5,587 bases of DNA from an uncultured Collinsella sp. (GTDB lineage Bacteria > Actinomycetota > Coriobacteriia > Coriobacteriales > Coriobacteriaceae), in the NCBI GenBank assembly GCA_902465115.1, contig CABQMC010000112.1, positions 1 to 5,587 on the forward strand. The letters are read 5' to 3'. Below the pieces are notes generated by a model. The model was given only the letters and a program-made list of their open reading frames with translations. It had not been told where the DNA came from and searched no databases. Of this stretch, positions 5,257-5,587 are shown piece after piece. A program made the position numbers and the translations under genes. The first letter of the stretch is position 1, and each line of letters begins with the position of its first letter.

Positions 5257-5587
5257 CTACCTCACCCGCTTCTTCAACATGAGCGCGATAACCACCGGCG
5301 CGCCGAAGATGGCGGTGACGGCGCTGATGGAAAGCTCGACGGGGGAGAACAGCGTGCGCGCGATCAAATCGCAGCCCGCGCAGAAGATGGCGCCTCCCAA
5401 GAAGCACGCAGGAATCACGCGGATGGGCTTCGACGACTTCAGCGCCGACTTGACGAGATGCGGAACCGCGATGACTACGAACGACACCGGACCAGCGAAC
5501 GCGGTCACGCAGGCGGAAAGAATGCTCGAAAGGAGAATCAGCGCCGTGCGGAAGGCTTTTAAGGCAACGCCCATATTCTGCGCGTAG
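5257..5587 (-). CDS. FecCD-family ABC importer permease, C-terminal part
   Basis: Only the last 109 codons are inside the window; the frame is open to the edge (YAQNMGVALK...), so the ATG at 5574 is internal. FecCD/BtuC permeases form the membrane channel for iron-siderophore, heme or cobalamin import. The sequence shows the family pattern: a membrane segment (ALILLSSILSACVTAFAG), then AGPVSFVVIAVPHLVK, matching the conserved GPIGFVGLIVPH block. Next comes the GGAIFCAGCDLIAR helix region, followed by PVELSISAVTAIFGAPVVIALML, matching the conserved P-E-P-G-GAP ending. It ends in the basic KKRVR at the cytoplasmic face. The stop codon directly abuts the ATPase start. The substrate-binding protein and the rest of the operon would lie beyond the right edge. 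Confidence 0.9.
   Translation of the reverse strand, partial: YAQNMGVALKAFRTALILLSSILSACVTAFAGPVSFVVIAVPHLVKSALKSSKPIRVIPACFLGGAIFCAGCDLIARTLFSPVELSISAVTAIFGAPVVIALMLKKRVR

Overview
The window looks like chromosomal DNA from a moderately GC-rich anaerobic gut bacterium. The gene content (a lone radical SAM/SPASM enzyme, a FecCD/FecE-type metal-chelate importer, a TetR regulator) and codon use would fit Coriobacteriia such as Collinsella. That placement is an inference from style; no marker gene is present.

Layout. At 1-232 (+) lies the 3' end of an unrecognised gene with a basic, Pro/Lys-rich tail. A TetR/AcrR-type regulator follows at 349-960 (+), preceded by an inverted repeat that could be its own operator. 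It converges on a 477-residue radical SAM enzyme with a SPASM-like C-terminal cysteine region (1149-2582, -). The 188 bases between them hold two hairpins: a long 20-bp palindromic repeat element (985-1053) and a terminator-like stem (1075-1117). The 202-base region 2583-2784 holds the radical SAM promoter region, with a palindrome next to a -10-like hexamer, and a second copy of the palindromic repeat. At 2785-3956 is a complete IS3-family insertion sequence with 24-bp terminal inverted repeats and a CAT target duplication. Its orfA is intact with a -1 frameshift site, but its orfB is broken by an apparent internal deletion. The right half (3943-5587, -) is the end of an iron/cobalamin-type ABC importer operon: the C-terminus of a FecCD permease and, directly adjacent, a fused FecE-like ATPase.

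How the parts relate. The IS inserted into the last codons of the ATPase gene. Removing it and one target copy restores a reading frame ending S-N-G-Y-A-stop, so the insertion only swapped the last three residues for VEWV, with the stop supplied by the IS inverted repeat. The ATPase is therefore probably still functional, but its gene is now separated from its native 3' region, which carries the second palindromic repeat.

Most worth following up: the palindromic repeat family, found shortly after the stop codons of two unrelated genes; the reconstructed insertion event; the inferred microhomology deletion in orfB; the ATPase subfamily without a Q-loop glutamine, with an ISDGQ signature and a fused C-terminal domain; and the solitary radical SAM enzyme with no visible precursor peptide. 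I see no convincing new multi-gene system.
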